Below, piece by piece: positions 8,520-17,600 of a DNA stretch of 64,000 bases. The DNA lies in contig NZ_JADOTY010000001.1 of NCBI RefSeq assembly GCF_015751785.1, forward strand, positions 6,820,001 through 6,884,000. Reading direction: 5' to 3'. Numbering within the stretch: position 1 is the first letter of the stretch; every line of letters starts with the position of its first letter. The DNA is from Micromonospora vinacea (GTDB lineage: Bacteria > Actinomycetota > Actinomycetes > Mycobacteriales > Micromonosporaceae). The notes beneath the pieces are model-generated. The model was not told the DNA's origin, ran no database searches, and saw only the letters and a list, made by a program, of their open reading frames with translations. A program made the translations under genes and the position numbers.

Positions 8520-10274
8520 CTATCGAGTGATCATGCCCTTCTCGACGGCCAGGTTGTAGTTCTCCCCGAAAACGTTCAGTTCGTGGACTCCGACCTTGAC
8601 GGTCTCGGTCGTACCCAAGACCTTCAGCCTGACTGCGTTCGTCAGCACCCGGTCGAAGGTGACGTAGTCAGCCGTGAACGCGGTGGAGTTCGTACTCCTG
8701 TCGACCAAGGGCCGCCACGTGTTGGTGGGGATATCCTTGTACTCCAGCGTGTACTGCACCGCGTTGTCCTTGGTAAACGTGCGTCCGAGCTCCTTCCACT
8801 GAATCTGCGCGGCGGAGATGTGAAAAACGGTCCCGAAGCCCCTGATGTACGTGGGCGCGGTATCGCTGTCAGCCGGCTCCCACCAGGTGGATAGGGAGCG
8901 GTCGCTTCCGTAGTACGGGTTGCGCCCGGGCGCATAGCTGCTTGCCCAGTAGGCCTGGCTGTTGGTGGCCACATTGTAGAGTCCGGTGTCGTCCCTGCCC
9001 GAGATCTTCTTCCCCGGGGCCAGTTGCGGCGTGTTGGACAACTCGCAATCGATTGCTCCCCGTTTCGGACCGGCGGGAATCACGTTGCAGATGTCCATCC
9101 CCAGTCGCCGCTCGAAGAACTCCTCGTACGCGATGACATAGGTGTAGAAGAACACCAGGTTGCCGGACTTGTCGAGTACGAAACTGCCGTGCCCAGCGTT
9201 CGGATATACCGCACTCGGGTGGTTGTTTCCGTAGCCGATCGGGTTTTGCTGGGTGACTTTGAACCCGGATAGCGGTTTGTCCGACGTCATCACACCGGTC
9301 GCGTACGTGGTGAACTCCGTGCCACCGGATGCGACCGATAGGTAGTACGTGTCCCTCACCTTGAACAGCTGCGAACCCTCCACGTACCCATGCGTGTAGG
9401 TCGCCTTGTTGTCACCGATGTGCTGCCACTCCTGGCGCGGGTCAAAGGTCCAGAGCACGACCGGGTCGCTGATGAGCTGCCGAGGATTGTTCGGGTCGAG
9501 CTCGGCGCCCATGATCGGCGAGCCGATGTTGTACGTCAAGTACAGCCGGCCGTCCGTGTCCGGGAAGAATTGCACGTCGCCAACGCTCAGGGTCTGGCCG
9601 CTCGGGCGCAGGAAACTTCCCATGCTGGTCCACGGCCCGGTGGGCGAGTCCGCTTGATAGACCGGCGTGTTGTTGCCGGCCATGTAGAACTTGTCGCCGA
9701 GTTGCACGACGGTTGGTGCGACCAAGCCCAGGTTCATCTGATGGGGCGTCCACGTGAGGTAGTCAGTGGTGGACCAGACAGTGCGGTTGTTGTTCGGGGC
9801 GTTCTGCATGGCGCCTGATGCATAGAGATAAATGGTCCCGTCGACGTTCAGGGCGGACCAGTCCGCCCCGGTTCGTGCAGAGTTCTCGGAAATCCTGGTG
9901 AACCCGGCGGTGGATCGGCTCGCGAGAGTCCGCCCGGACGCTGCCGTCCACGTCTCCAGGTTCAAGCTGGCCGGGATTTGCGAAGTGTTTGCGACATTCT
10001 CGTCCGTAGGCGGCATCGTCCCTACGATGTTGCGCACGGCCATTCCGGGCAAATTGATCGGGTTCACGTATGTCTGAGCCATGTCGACGCCGGCCAGTGG
10101 CACCTTGGCGGACGGGGTTTGAGGTCCGGTGCCGGGTGCTGCCGGCGGCACGGGTTTCTCCGCCGAGGCCGGCACGATCGGTGTCAGTTGACCCACGCCC
10201 ACTCCTATCGCGAGAGCAAGGCCAATCGCCGCTAAACCTCGACGTCGATTGCCGGCAGTCTTCTCGATAACCAT
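8520..10274 (-). CDS. Secreted GH43-type glycosidase with C-terminal discoidin-like domain
   Basis: 584 residues with a signal peptide (about 1-38, ending PASA). The ATG at 10274 follows AAGGTGGGA. After a short Pro/Ala linker the protein forms a five-bladed beta-propeller (about 60-430). Visible segments are MAQTYVNPINLPGM, GADWSALNVDGTIYLYASG, LGDKFYMAGNNTPVYQADSP and GYVEGSQLFKVRDTYYLSVA, the last supplying the likely general-acid Glu. The C-terminal 150 residues (WASSYAPGRNPYYGSDRSLS onward) resemble a galactose-binding or F5/8C-like sugar-binding module. The role is probably extracellular arabinose or xylose release. Two perfect LacI-type palindromes lie upstream at 10302-10311 and 10494-10507. 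Confidence 0.9.
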   Translation of the reverse strand: MVIEKTAGNRRRGLAAIGLALAIGVGVGQLTPIVPASAEKPVPPAAPGTGPQTPSAKVPLAGVDMAQTYVNPINLPGMAVRNIVGTMPPTDENVANTSQIPASLNLETWTAASGRTLASRSTAGFTRISENSARTGADWSALNVDGTIYLYASGAMQNAPNNNRTVWSTTDYLTWTPHQMNLGLVAPTVVQLGDKFYMAGNNTPVYQADSPTGPWTSMGSFLRPSGQTLSVGDVQFFPDTDGRLYLTYNIGSPIMGAELDPNNPRQLISDPVVLWTFDPRQEWQHIGDNKATYTHGYVEGSQLFKVRDTYYLSVASGGTEFTTYATGVMTSDKPLSGFKVTQQNPIGYGNNHPSAVYPNAGHGSFVLDKSGNLVFFYTYVIAYEEFFERRLGMDICNVIPAGPKRGAIDCELSNTPQLAPGKKISGRDDTGLYNVATNSQAYWASSYAPGRNPYYGSDRSLSTWWEPADSDTAPTYIRGFGTVFHISAAQIQWKELGRTFTKDNAVQYTLEYKDIPTNTWRPLVDRSTNSTAFTADYVTFDRVLTNAVRLKVLGTTETVKVGVHELNVFGENYNLAVEKGMITR

Positions 10275-10301
10275 TAGGTCCCACCTTCCGTCTGAGCGTA
10301 T

Positions 10302-10311
10302 TTAGCGCTAA
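10302..10311. promoter_or_regulatory. LacI-type operator O1 of second GH43 gene
   Basis: TTAGCGCTAA is a perfect 10-bp palindrome (with flanks, TTTAGCGCTAACAA), 28 bp upstream of the start codon. It has the same core as the sites at 5400 and 10494. Its proximity to the gene fits direct repression at or just after the promoter. Confidence 0.65.
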
Positions 10312-10493
10312 CAACGGGCAGAAAACGTCCGATTTCACGATCAGCCGGCCTGACGTGGCTAATTGCTGGATGTGAGGCATCCTTCGACGGTGATAACGAA
10401 GGGTGGGAGAAGGGCTTTCCGCTCGACCAGTTGGGCTTCCAGCGCACACGCTATCGACTCGGCCTCGTCCGGCGCGGATCAGCGGCCGGCGGC

Positions 10494-10507
10494 TGTTAGC
10501 GCTAACA
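10494..10507. promoter_or_regulatory. LacI-type operator O2 (perfect 14-bp palindrome)
   Basis: TGTTAGCGCTAACA is a perfect 14-bp palindrome and the best of the three sites. It lies 220 bp upstream of the second GH43 start and about 194 bp from O1, a distance at which DNA looping by a tetrameric LacI-type repressor is plausible. Confidence 0.68.
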
Positions 10508-10958
10508 ACGTTTCAGTGATGTTAACGGTGCTATTTGGAGCGTGTCAAGAGCATCAATGCGATGCGACTAGGCTGATCATGGTGTCGGGCTGTTGGGTGG
10601 AGCAGCTGACCATCTTCGCCAACCTGCGTCCAATCTGCTCCCAGTTGCAAGACCAGGCCAACCAACGGCTCCTTACCGCCTTGATCTGCGCACACTCCCC
10701 TGTCAGACGACATAGAGCGCCGTCGACCGCTGCGCAGAACCGCGGAGCACTCCGCGGGAGACAGGACACAACACCGCACCCGCTCTGGCCTGCGGGAACG
10801 TAGAGCCCCGGGTAGGGGTGGGTGCTGTTGAGGCCGTTCGACGCCGTTGGCCGCAGTTGAAGGCCGTTCAGGCTCCCACCCAGTGAGCCCCACTACCACC
10901 TGGCGTTCCTCGTCGTGCGGCCCGGCGCCAGGCAGTCCGGACACGGCACGTCCCTGCT

Positions 10959-11521
10959 CAGCTCGCCGAGGCAGGCAGGTTCTCCGGCGTGGTGCTGCTG
11001 TCGCACCGGGGCCGGACGGTGCTGTCCCGCAGCTACGGCATGGGCGATCAGGAGAAGGGGATCCGCAACCACGAGGGCACGGCATTCAGCCTCAGTTCGG
11101 CGTGCAAGCCGCTCCATGTGGCGGCCATCTTGCAGCTGGCCCAGCAGGGCAAGCTGCGGCTGTCAGACACGGTAGGCGCCCACCTGAACGGCTTCGCCAC
11201 GGACATCGCCGACCAGGCGAACATCCACCACCTGCTGTCCGGCACCTCCGGCCTGGACTCCCCTGATGAGGACGTGCAACGCGTCTTCCAGAGCCGGGAC
11301 GAGGTGCACGAATACTACGAGCAGCGGGCCCGGCAAGCGAAACTGGTGGGCGTCCCGGGCATTCCCACCACCACCCATGCCGAGGCGGAGGTCACCATTT
11401 CCGCGCTGATCGTGGAGGCCGTGGCCGGCAGACGTACTGGGACTACATCCAGGAGAACATCTTCAAGCGCTGCGGCATGACCGGCTCGGCGTTCTACACC
11501 CGGCCGCAGTGGCTCACCGAC
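10959..11521 (+). pseudogene. Frameshifted serine hydrolase (beta-lactamase family) remnant
   Basis: Translation gives QLAEAGRFSGVVLLSHRG, then SYGMGDQEKGIRNHEG and the SxxK nucleophile motif (SACK within FSLSSACKP), followed by LQLAQQGKLRLSDTVG and HHLLSGTSGLDSP, all typical of class C-like serine hydrolases. After VEAVAG near 11425 the frame breaks. One missing C restores QTYWDYIQENIFKRCGMTGS. The first codons and the entire C-terminal half, including the later active-site residues, are absent. The nearest possible start is a GTG at 10989. It is abutted by a glycosidase fragment at 11522, so it is a dead, recombined piece. Confidence 0.72.
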
Positions 11522-11650
11522 ATCACCGACTTCCGGACCGGGGAGGCCACCTCCACCTGGACCGACAGCAACGGCACCTGGACTCGCCGCGCCTTCGCCT
11601 CCCGAGCCGACAACGTCGTCGTACACGAACTGACCCCGGCCCCAAGGCAC
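11522..11650 (+). pseudogene. Fragment resembling a GH95-type N-terminal domain
   Basis: In the same frame as the repaired serine hydrolase the sequence reads ITDFRTGEATSTWTDSNGTW and then RRAFASRADNVVVHELTPAP. This resembles the beta-sandwich N-terminal domain of GH95/GH65-like glycosidases, where a 'DLRTG...W...R..F.S..D.V.V..L' pattern recurs. It follows WLTD of the hydrolase with no linker, so two unrelated genes have been joined by deletion. It ends abruptly 43 bp before the S1 protease stop. The family call rests on pattern memory only. Confidence 0.32.
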
Positions 11651-11692
11651 CGGTACGCGGGCGGCACGCTCGCCGCCCGCGTACCGGACCGG

Positions 11693-12922
11693 TCAGTTGC
11701 CGCCGATCACCACGACGGCGTCCGTGGCCGCCTCGACGCGGTGGATGGGCGTGAAGTCCGCCCGGCTCGAGCTGTCGCTACAGGTGATGATGCCCTCGGC
11801 GGTGAGGTCGTTCGTCGCCGAGGTGGCGGTGTTCCACCGCGTGACCGGCCCGCCCGAGTCGCCGCCGAGCACCGGACCGTCGCTCGGGTGCCCGGTGACC
11901 GTGTCGACGACAACCGTCGGCGTGCCGTTGCAGTCGGTGTTGTTGGTGTCCCGGACCAGGCCGTACACCAGACCACCGTTGGCACCGGACAGGTAGACCG
12001 CCGACCCGATGGCGGGCCATCCGGTCAACTTCGCCGTCACCGGATGCGACGTGCTGGTGTCCCGCCCACCGAACCAGGAGTGCCGGCTGAAGTAAGCGCC
12101 GTTCTCCCCCGCCAGCATGGCGACGTCCGTGCCCAGGCTGTAGTAGTTCGAGCTGACCCGCAGGTTCCAGCCGCCGTGCCAGAAGTTGCGCTGGTTCGGG
12201 CCGCAGTGTCCGGCGGTGGTCACCCAGTTGCTGTTGGTCCCGCCGCGGGTCATCCGGAATCCGGTCGTGCACCACGCGTCCGCGGTACGGGCGTTTCCGG
12301 GAACGCTGTTGAACAGTGCCAGCCCACCGTAGTAGGGGGCGCTGTCGACCCGGCGGCTCGCCTCGACGGTTCCGGTCTTCGACAGGGACACCCTCGGCGT
12401 CAGGGAGGTGGCCTTGACCGCCGCCGCGACGAGGGCCTCGGCGTCGCCGGAGGCGTCGATGACGATCTGCGGTGTCAGGCGGTCCAGCCATACCTGGTGC
12501 ACACTCCCGGCGCTGTCGCCGGCCCAGGCCCGGGAACTCTTCAACGCCTTCGTGGCGGTCTCCAGCCGCTGCATTGACACCGTCGTGGTCTCGAACCGGA
12601 CCGGCACCTCGCCCGCCTGTCGCGAACGGGCCGCCACCTCGGACCGCAGTCGCGCGCCGTCGGCGTTCGCCACCTGCCGGACGACCAGTTGCCCGGTCTT
12701 CTCGTCGAAGTACGTGCCGCCCGAGCCCTCGGGGCTTCCGGCGGCAATGGCTTCCAGGTGGTGGAACTGCCGGTTCATCGCGTCCACGTCGACGGCCGGG
12801 GCGAAACCGGCGAGCGACGGTTGTGCGGCCGCTCGGTCCGGGGACACCTTTGCCTGGGCTGCGGACGTCGTACCCGCGACCGCTACGAGTACACAACTCA
12901 CAAACACCATGCGTCTACGCAC
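11693..12922 (-). CDS. Secreted S1-family serine protease (streptogrisin-like) with propeptide
   Basis: 409 residues from a GTG start four bases after AGGAGG. The signal peptide covers residues 1-24, ending SAAQA. A propeptide of about 170 residues follows, as in alpha-lytic or streptogrisin-type proteases, where it acts as an intramolecular chaperone. The mature chymotrypsin fold has the full triad: His in TTAGHCG (about 239), Asp in GTDVAML (about 266) and Ser in GGDSGGPV (about 356). Cysteines pair around the His loop (WCTTGF with GHC) and near the C-terminus. It would degrade extracellular protein. It lies 214 bp downstream of another secreted protein gene on the same strand, with a hairpin between them, so the two are probably transcribed separately. 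Confidence 0.93.
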   Translation of the reverse strand: MRRRMVFVSCVLVAVAGTTSAAQAKVSPDRAAAQPSLAGFAPAVDVDAMNRQFHHLEAIAAGSPEGSGGTYFDEKTGQLVVRQVANADGARLRSEVAARSRQAGEVPVRFETTTVSMQRLETATKALKSSRAWAGDSAGSVHQVWLDRLTPQIVIDASGDAEALVAAAVKATSLTPRVSLSKTGTVEASRRVDSAPYYGGLALFNSVPGNARTADAWCTTGFRMTRGGTNSNWVTTAGHCGPNQRNFWHGGWNLRVSSNYYSLGTDVAMLAGENGAYFSRHSWFGGRDTSTSHPVTAKLTGWPAIGSAVYLSGANGGLVYGLVRDTNNTDCNGTPTVVVDTVTGHPSDGPVLGGDSGGPVTRWNTATSATNDLTAEGIITCSDSSSRADFTPIHRVEAATDAVVVIGGN

Positions 12923-13054
12923 GGAACCTCCTGTTGGGGGATGGGCTCGATGCCGCTACCTTCGCGCGGGATGCCCGCAGTCCGCTTGCAATCCGCCTGC
13001 AGTCTCCGACCGCCGCATCGCGGTGGCCCCCACCTCGGCCTGCGGAACGCACGA

Positions 13055-13084
13055 ATGCGGGTCCCTCCCGTGGAGGGCCCGCAT
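13055..13084 (-). terminator. Hairpin downstream of secreted hypothetical gene
   Basis: ATGCGGG(T)CCCTC and GAGGGCCCGCAT pair over 12 bp with one bulged base and a CCGTG loop, 53 bp past the stop of the 13137-14168 gene. A short pyrimidine run lies on the 13085 side. It probably ends that transcript before the protease promoter. Confidence 0.5.
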
Positions 13085-13136
13085 CCTTTCCATGTCCTTC
13101 TTTGACGGCCGGTCGGGCGACCGGGACCGGCGACGG

Positions 13137-14168
13137 TCAGAAGATGTTCATGGCGATGCCGTTCGTCAATGAGGTCGTGCTCTGGACCCCGTCGATCTTG
13201 ATCGGGTTGCCGGAGACGTGTTTCACGAAGATCCGCATGATGAAGGTCCGGGTTCCGCAGGTCGGGTCGATCGGCACGCCGGTGAGGGCGAAGTTCGCGA
13301 CGTAGTGGTGGGCGTCGTCGCGAATCGTCTTGCGCGAGGTTGCGGTGCTCGTGGTCCGGCACGTGTGGGCGGTCGGGTCGAGTTGGATGAACTCGAAACG
13401 CACGTCGACCACCGCATTCGTTCCGCGCGGCTGCTCGTACGCGTCGATGGCGCTCTTGCATGACGCGGTGCCCGTGTAGCAAGTGGTCAGTTCCAGCGTC
13501 GCCAGCGCCTGAGCCGAGGTCGCGTTGGCGGCGGCGTTCCATTTGTGCACGGGGGTGCCGTCGTCGTAGAACACCCAGGCCGTGGACGTGCCGGCGCCGA
13601 CGTAGGTGCAGGTGCTCGACGTGCCGGTGCTGCTGCAGGCGGGGTTCTGCCACCACCGCGCACCCACCTGGTTGGTGTCGCTCACCTCCAGCCAGGTGTC
13701 TGTCGCGACGGCGGTCAGGTAGTAGCCGTCGAGCGAGGTGGAGGCCGTGTACCCGTACATGCCGCAGGTGTAGGTGCCCGCCGATGGCGCGGTGAAGAGC
13801 AGGTCGGCGTAGATCGGCAGGTGCCCAGGCCTGGCGTAGTAGGTGGTGTCCGAGCCCTCGTGGTTCCGCGAGGACGTTGATGTGGTGCCGACGACTGCTC
13901 CGGCTGGGTTCACACACTTCAGGGTGTTGTTCATCGACACGATTTGCTGCACGCTGCTGGTCGCCTGGAGGCGTCCGCGCACGTGCCGGGATTCACCGGC
14001 CGCGAGGGTGACCGTCCTGCTCAGCAGACGCTCCTCGACCCGCGAGTGGAAACTGTTCGCGCTGGTCAGCGTCACCCGGGTCACGGGCCCGTCGTCGGCA
14101 TGCGCGACTGTCGCCGCGGACATGACGACTGACAGAACAGTCAAGACCAGGCTGAGGATCTTCCGCAC
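13137..14168 (-). CDS. Secreted protein of unknown function
   Basis: 343 residues from a GTG at 14168, six bases after CAGGAGC. A clear signal peptide occupies about residues 1-25 (VRKILSLVLTVLSVVMSAAT, cleavage after AHA). The mature protein is rich in Thr, Ser and Tyr with six to eight cysteines arranged in pairs (LKCVNPAG, YTCGMYGY, PACSSTGTSSTC, TTCYTGTASCKSAID, HTCRTT, PTCGTRT). It looks like an all-beta disulphide-bonded extracellular domain. I recognise no enzyme motif. Repeated aromatic beta-strand patterns suggest a carbohydrate- or surface-binding role, but that is a guess. The frame extends upstream to 14312 without signal-peptide features, so the longer start is rejected. Confidence 0.8.
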   Translation of the reverse strand: MRKILSLVLTVLSVVMSAATVAHADDGPVTRVTLTSANSFHSRVEERLLSRTVTLAAGESRHVRGRLQATSSVQQIVSMNNTLKCVNPAGAVVGTTSTSSRNHEGSDTTYYARPGHLPIYADLLFTAPSAGTYTCGMYGYTASTSLDGYYLTAVATDTWLEVSDTNQVGARWWQNPACSSTGTSSTCTYVGAGTSTAWVFYDDGTPVHKWNAAANATSAQALATLELTTCYTGTASCKSAIDAYEQPRGTNAVVDVRFEFIQLDPTAHTCRTTSTATSRKTIRDDAHHYVANFALTGVPIDPTCGTRTFIMRIFVKHVSGNPIKIDGVQSTTSLTNGIAMNIF

Positions 14169-14329
14169 GTATCGGCTCCTGCCAGTTGATGGGCGAGTCC
14201 GGCCACTGTCACGTGACGCGCTTGCAAAAGCCATGCACTCGTCCGGGTCGGCTCGCAAATCGACCTCGACTAGGGAGTAGGGGCGACAGCGCAGCCGTGA
14301 CGTAGTGAGCATCCCGACCCCTCTGACGC

Positions 14330-14402
14330 GCGCCCCGTCCCGCAGGTGCGCGGCCGAGCGGGAGAGGGAGTCGTCAAGGAGGGCCTGAAGCTCGATTGAG
14401 CC
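14330..14402 (-). pseudogene. Short fragment of a PNPOx-like gene start
   Basis: On the minus strand this reads IELQALLDDSLSRSAAHLRD, almost the same as LTELQALLDASLSRSTSHLR near the start of the PNPOx-like gene at 35386-35916. Only about 24 codons survive, and the downstream sequence does not match. It is a truncated duplicate or a relic of a paralogue cut by the neighbouring IS5-type sequence. Confidence 0.38.
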
Positions 14403-14409
14403 CTACTGC

Positions 14410-14524
14410 ACTGATTCGCCGCCTGCGCATCCGCTGGGAGATCCGCGACGACATCCACGAAGCCTTCCTCACCCTCGCCCGCGCTATCACCTGCTGGTGC
14501 CGACTCCACCACTCAAAGAGTTAG
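14410..14524 (+). mobile_element. IS5-family transposase C-terminal remnant
   Basis: The plus strand reads LIRRLRIRWEIRDDIHEAF, then LTLARAITCWCRLHHSKS and a TAG at 14522. The pattern 'KRLR.RYE.R.DIH.A.L.LA..I.C.RRL' is the conserved C-terminus of IS5-family DDE transposases. The catalytic core and both terminal repeats are missing, so it is inert. Confidence 0.55.
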
Positions 14525-14608
14525 GAGCTCTTAATGATGTCGGCCGTGTCCAGTCGACGTGAGGACCGTTCTACCTGAACGTCGGGTGACACCAGCAGCC
14601 CTCCCCGG

Positions 14609-17600
14609 CTACTCCTTCACCGAATTACGAGACGCCCCATTTAGCCTCGCCTGGATCTCGGCGAGGGCGTGCGATGCGCGGGCCTCGACGAGCCGGTACC
14701 CGGCCCGGTGAGCGAGGTCGATGGCGAGCGTGGCTCGGGCCTCGGCTTCGTCGAGGACGTCGAGGTTCAGCAGCGCCATGGCCGAGCCGCGCAACGCGTC
14801 AGCCTCACACCAGCGGAAGCTGGTCGAGCGCGCCACCTGCAGGGCTCGGTTGTGATGGTCTGCGGCTTCGGCGGGCAGGCCCAACCGCAGACAGACATCA
14901 CCGAGGGCGTTGAGCGCCCACGCTTCGGTACCGCGGTCACTGATCTTCCTGGTCAGTTCGACTGCCGACCGGGCGTCGTCGAGGGTTTGCTCCGAGGGGC
15001 CGGTCTGGCAGTGCAGCAGCGCGCGGCCGGACAGCGCGGTCGCTTCGCCGTAGTGATACCCGAGTTCACGGTTGGCGGCCAGCGCCCGGGCGTAGAACTC
15101 CTCGGCCGTGTCCGGGTTGCCGAGGTCACGGTGCACGTTCCCTAGATCCACGAGCAGGACGGCGACGCTGAAGCTGGCGCGTTGCCGCTCCCCCAGTTCC
15201 AGCGCCCGGCCGAAGTGCTCCAGCGCTTTATCCAGCAGGCCCAACTGCCAATAGGCGAAGCCGAGATTCGCCAGTGTCATGGCGCTCCCGGCGCCATTCC
15301 CCAACTCGTGTTGAAGGTCCAGCGATTCCAGCCCGCAGTCGATCGACGCGTGGGGATTACCGAGGCGCTGGTGCACCGCACTGAGATTGTTCAGCACGGC
15401 GGCGCGGCCTTCGTGCCAGCCGTCGGCTGCGTTCCGCCGTAGTGCACTGTCGAGATGGTCTTGTGCCTCGGCGTAGTGGCCCATGTTGACGTAGGCGAGC
15501 GCGATGCTCTGGTGCATCGCAGCTTGCGCCCGTTCGTCGCCCTCGCCGTGCGCGGCTTCCAGCCCCAACGAGGCCATCTCCACCCATTCCGTCCGGTGAC
15601 CGCGCTGGTGGAAATAGGCGCGGAGGGCGTCGGCGATGTGCCATGCCAGCGGTCGTGGACCTCGCGCCGCTGCCTGACCGACCGCGGCGGCGAGAGTCGG
15701 CCACTCGGCGTCGAGCCAGGCGAGCGCACTGTTGTTGTCCGGGAAGCTGATCCCGTTCTCCACCTTCCTCGGCAGCCGCAGAAAGTGAGAAATGAGCTGC
15801 CTGCCCGCCGCGTCAGCCGTGTGCAGGTAATGGTCCAGGACGAGTCCGCGAGCGTGTTCGAGCTCGACAGCAGTGTCTTCTACCAGCGCCCGGCCGACCG
15901 CATACCTTCGGAGCAGGTCGTGGAGCCGGAAGCGCCCGCGTGTGTATTGCTCGATCAGGTGTGCCGCGGCCAATGCCTTTATCAGTCGGTCAGTCCGAGC
16001 CGGGGGCAGCCCGGCGGCCACGCTCGCGGGCAGCGCAGTGAACGTCGGTCCCGGCAGCAGCCCGAGGCGACGGAAGAGCAGGCGATGCTCCGCCGGAAGC
16101 GCCCAGTAGGACGAGGCGAACGCTCTCGTGACAGCACTTTCCTCGGCGCCGTCCACGGTGAACCCGGCCAACCGGTCGCCATCGGAGAGTTCCTGCACCA
16201 ACCCGGTGATCTCCGCCTTCGGGACAGCGACGATGTTGGCCACCGCGATCCGCAGTGCGAGCGGCAGGTGACCGCAGAGATCCGCCAGCTTCCCGGCTGC
16301 GGCTGCTTCGGTGGCGACCTGGTCGACGCCGAGCGCGGCCTCCAGCAGCCGGCGAGAGTCGGCGGCGGTGAGCACGGACAGCGACAGTGTTTGCGCGCCG
16401 GTGCGGGCGATCAGCTCTCCGAGCCGCTGCCTACTGGTGAGGATGACCGTTCCCGCCGACGGGATCAGCGCGTTCACCTGGGCGGCGTCGCGCACGTTGT
16501 CCAGCACCAGCAGGACGCGTTGGCCGGCCAGCAGTGAGCGGAACAGGGCAGCCCGGCCCGCCGCATCCGCCGGGATCAGCCGGTGATCGACACCGAGGCT
16601 GCTGAGCAACTGGAGGAGTCCGGCGGACTCGCTGAGCGGGTCGTGCTCGGCGTCGAAGCCACGGAGGTCGAGGTAGAGCTGCCCACCCGGGAACCTCTCC
16701 CGGTGGCGGTGGGCCCAGTGGAGGGCGAGCGCCGTCTTGCCGACGCCGGCGGTGCCACTGATCACCCAGATCTTCATGCCCGACGCGGACTCCAATGCGG
16801 TGTCGAGCCGGGCGAGTTCTTCTGCGCGTCCGGCGAATCCGTGGGCGGCGGGCGGTAACTGCGCCGGTCGTACCGGCTCGGGTGGTGATGTGTCCATGGG
16901 TCTCGCGGCCGGATCCAGAGCCGGGTCCGCGCGCAGGATCGCGGATTCCAACCGCATAAGTTTTGGTGCCGGATCGAGGCCGAGGTCGCCGGCCAGTCGC
17001 TTCCGCAGCGTGCGATAGACGTCGAGCGCGGCGGCGGTGCGGCCGTCGCGGTGCAGGGCCAGCATGAGTTGGCCCACGAGCCGCTGCCGCAGCGGGTGGT
17101 CGGTCACGAGCCGGGTGAGCTCGGCGAGCAGCCGCCGGCCGTCGCCCAGCCGCAGTTGGGCGTCCAGGCGGTCTTCCAGGGCGGTCCATCGGGCTTCATC
17201 GAGGTGACCGCACAGGCGTTCGGCGACTTCGGTGGACGCCACGCCTGCGAGTGCCTCGCCGTGCCAGAGGGCGAGCGCCTGGTCGAACAGCTCGACCGCG
17301 CGCTCGTCGTCCGACGAGCGGGCCGCGAGAATCAGGTCCGTGAACCGATGCGCGTCGATCACGAGCGGATCCACGTGTATGACGTAGCCTGCTCCCCGGC
17401 CGACGATGGCGGGCCCGTCGCCGACCTGCCGAAGCGCCGCACGTAGCCGGGATACGAGCGTCTGGATCGAGGCTCGTGCGGACGCCGGCACATCCTCGCC
17501 CCAGGCGAGGTCGACCAGCCGGTCCAGCGGCACCATTCGGTTGGGTTCCAGCAGCAGGACCGCGAGCACCAGGCGCTGCTTGCGCGAACCGAGATCGACC

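Larger units (their letters stand above)
10275..10958. other. Upstream region of second GH43 gene
   Basis: 684 bp. The half next to the gene carries two LacI-type operators about 194 bp apart centre to centre. From 10560 to 10958 I see no convincing gene. Open frames there have arginine- and proline-rich translations typical of antisense GC-rich DNA, and the stretch runs into the serine-hydrolase remnant. Confidence 0.45.

Noticed and set aside
10363..10803. 146-codon plus-strand frame upstream of the serine-hydrolase remnant
   Set aside because: It crosses the perfect LacI-type palindrome and has no coding signature, so it is treated as promoter DNA.
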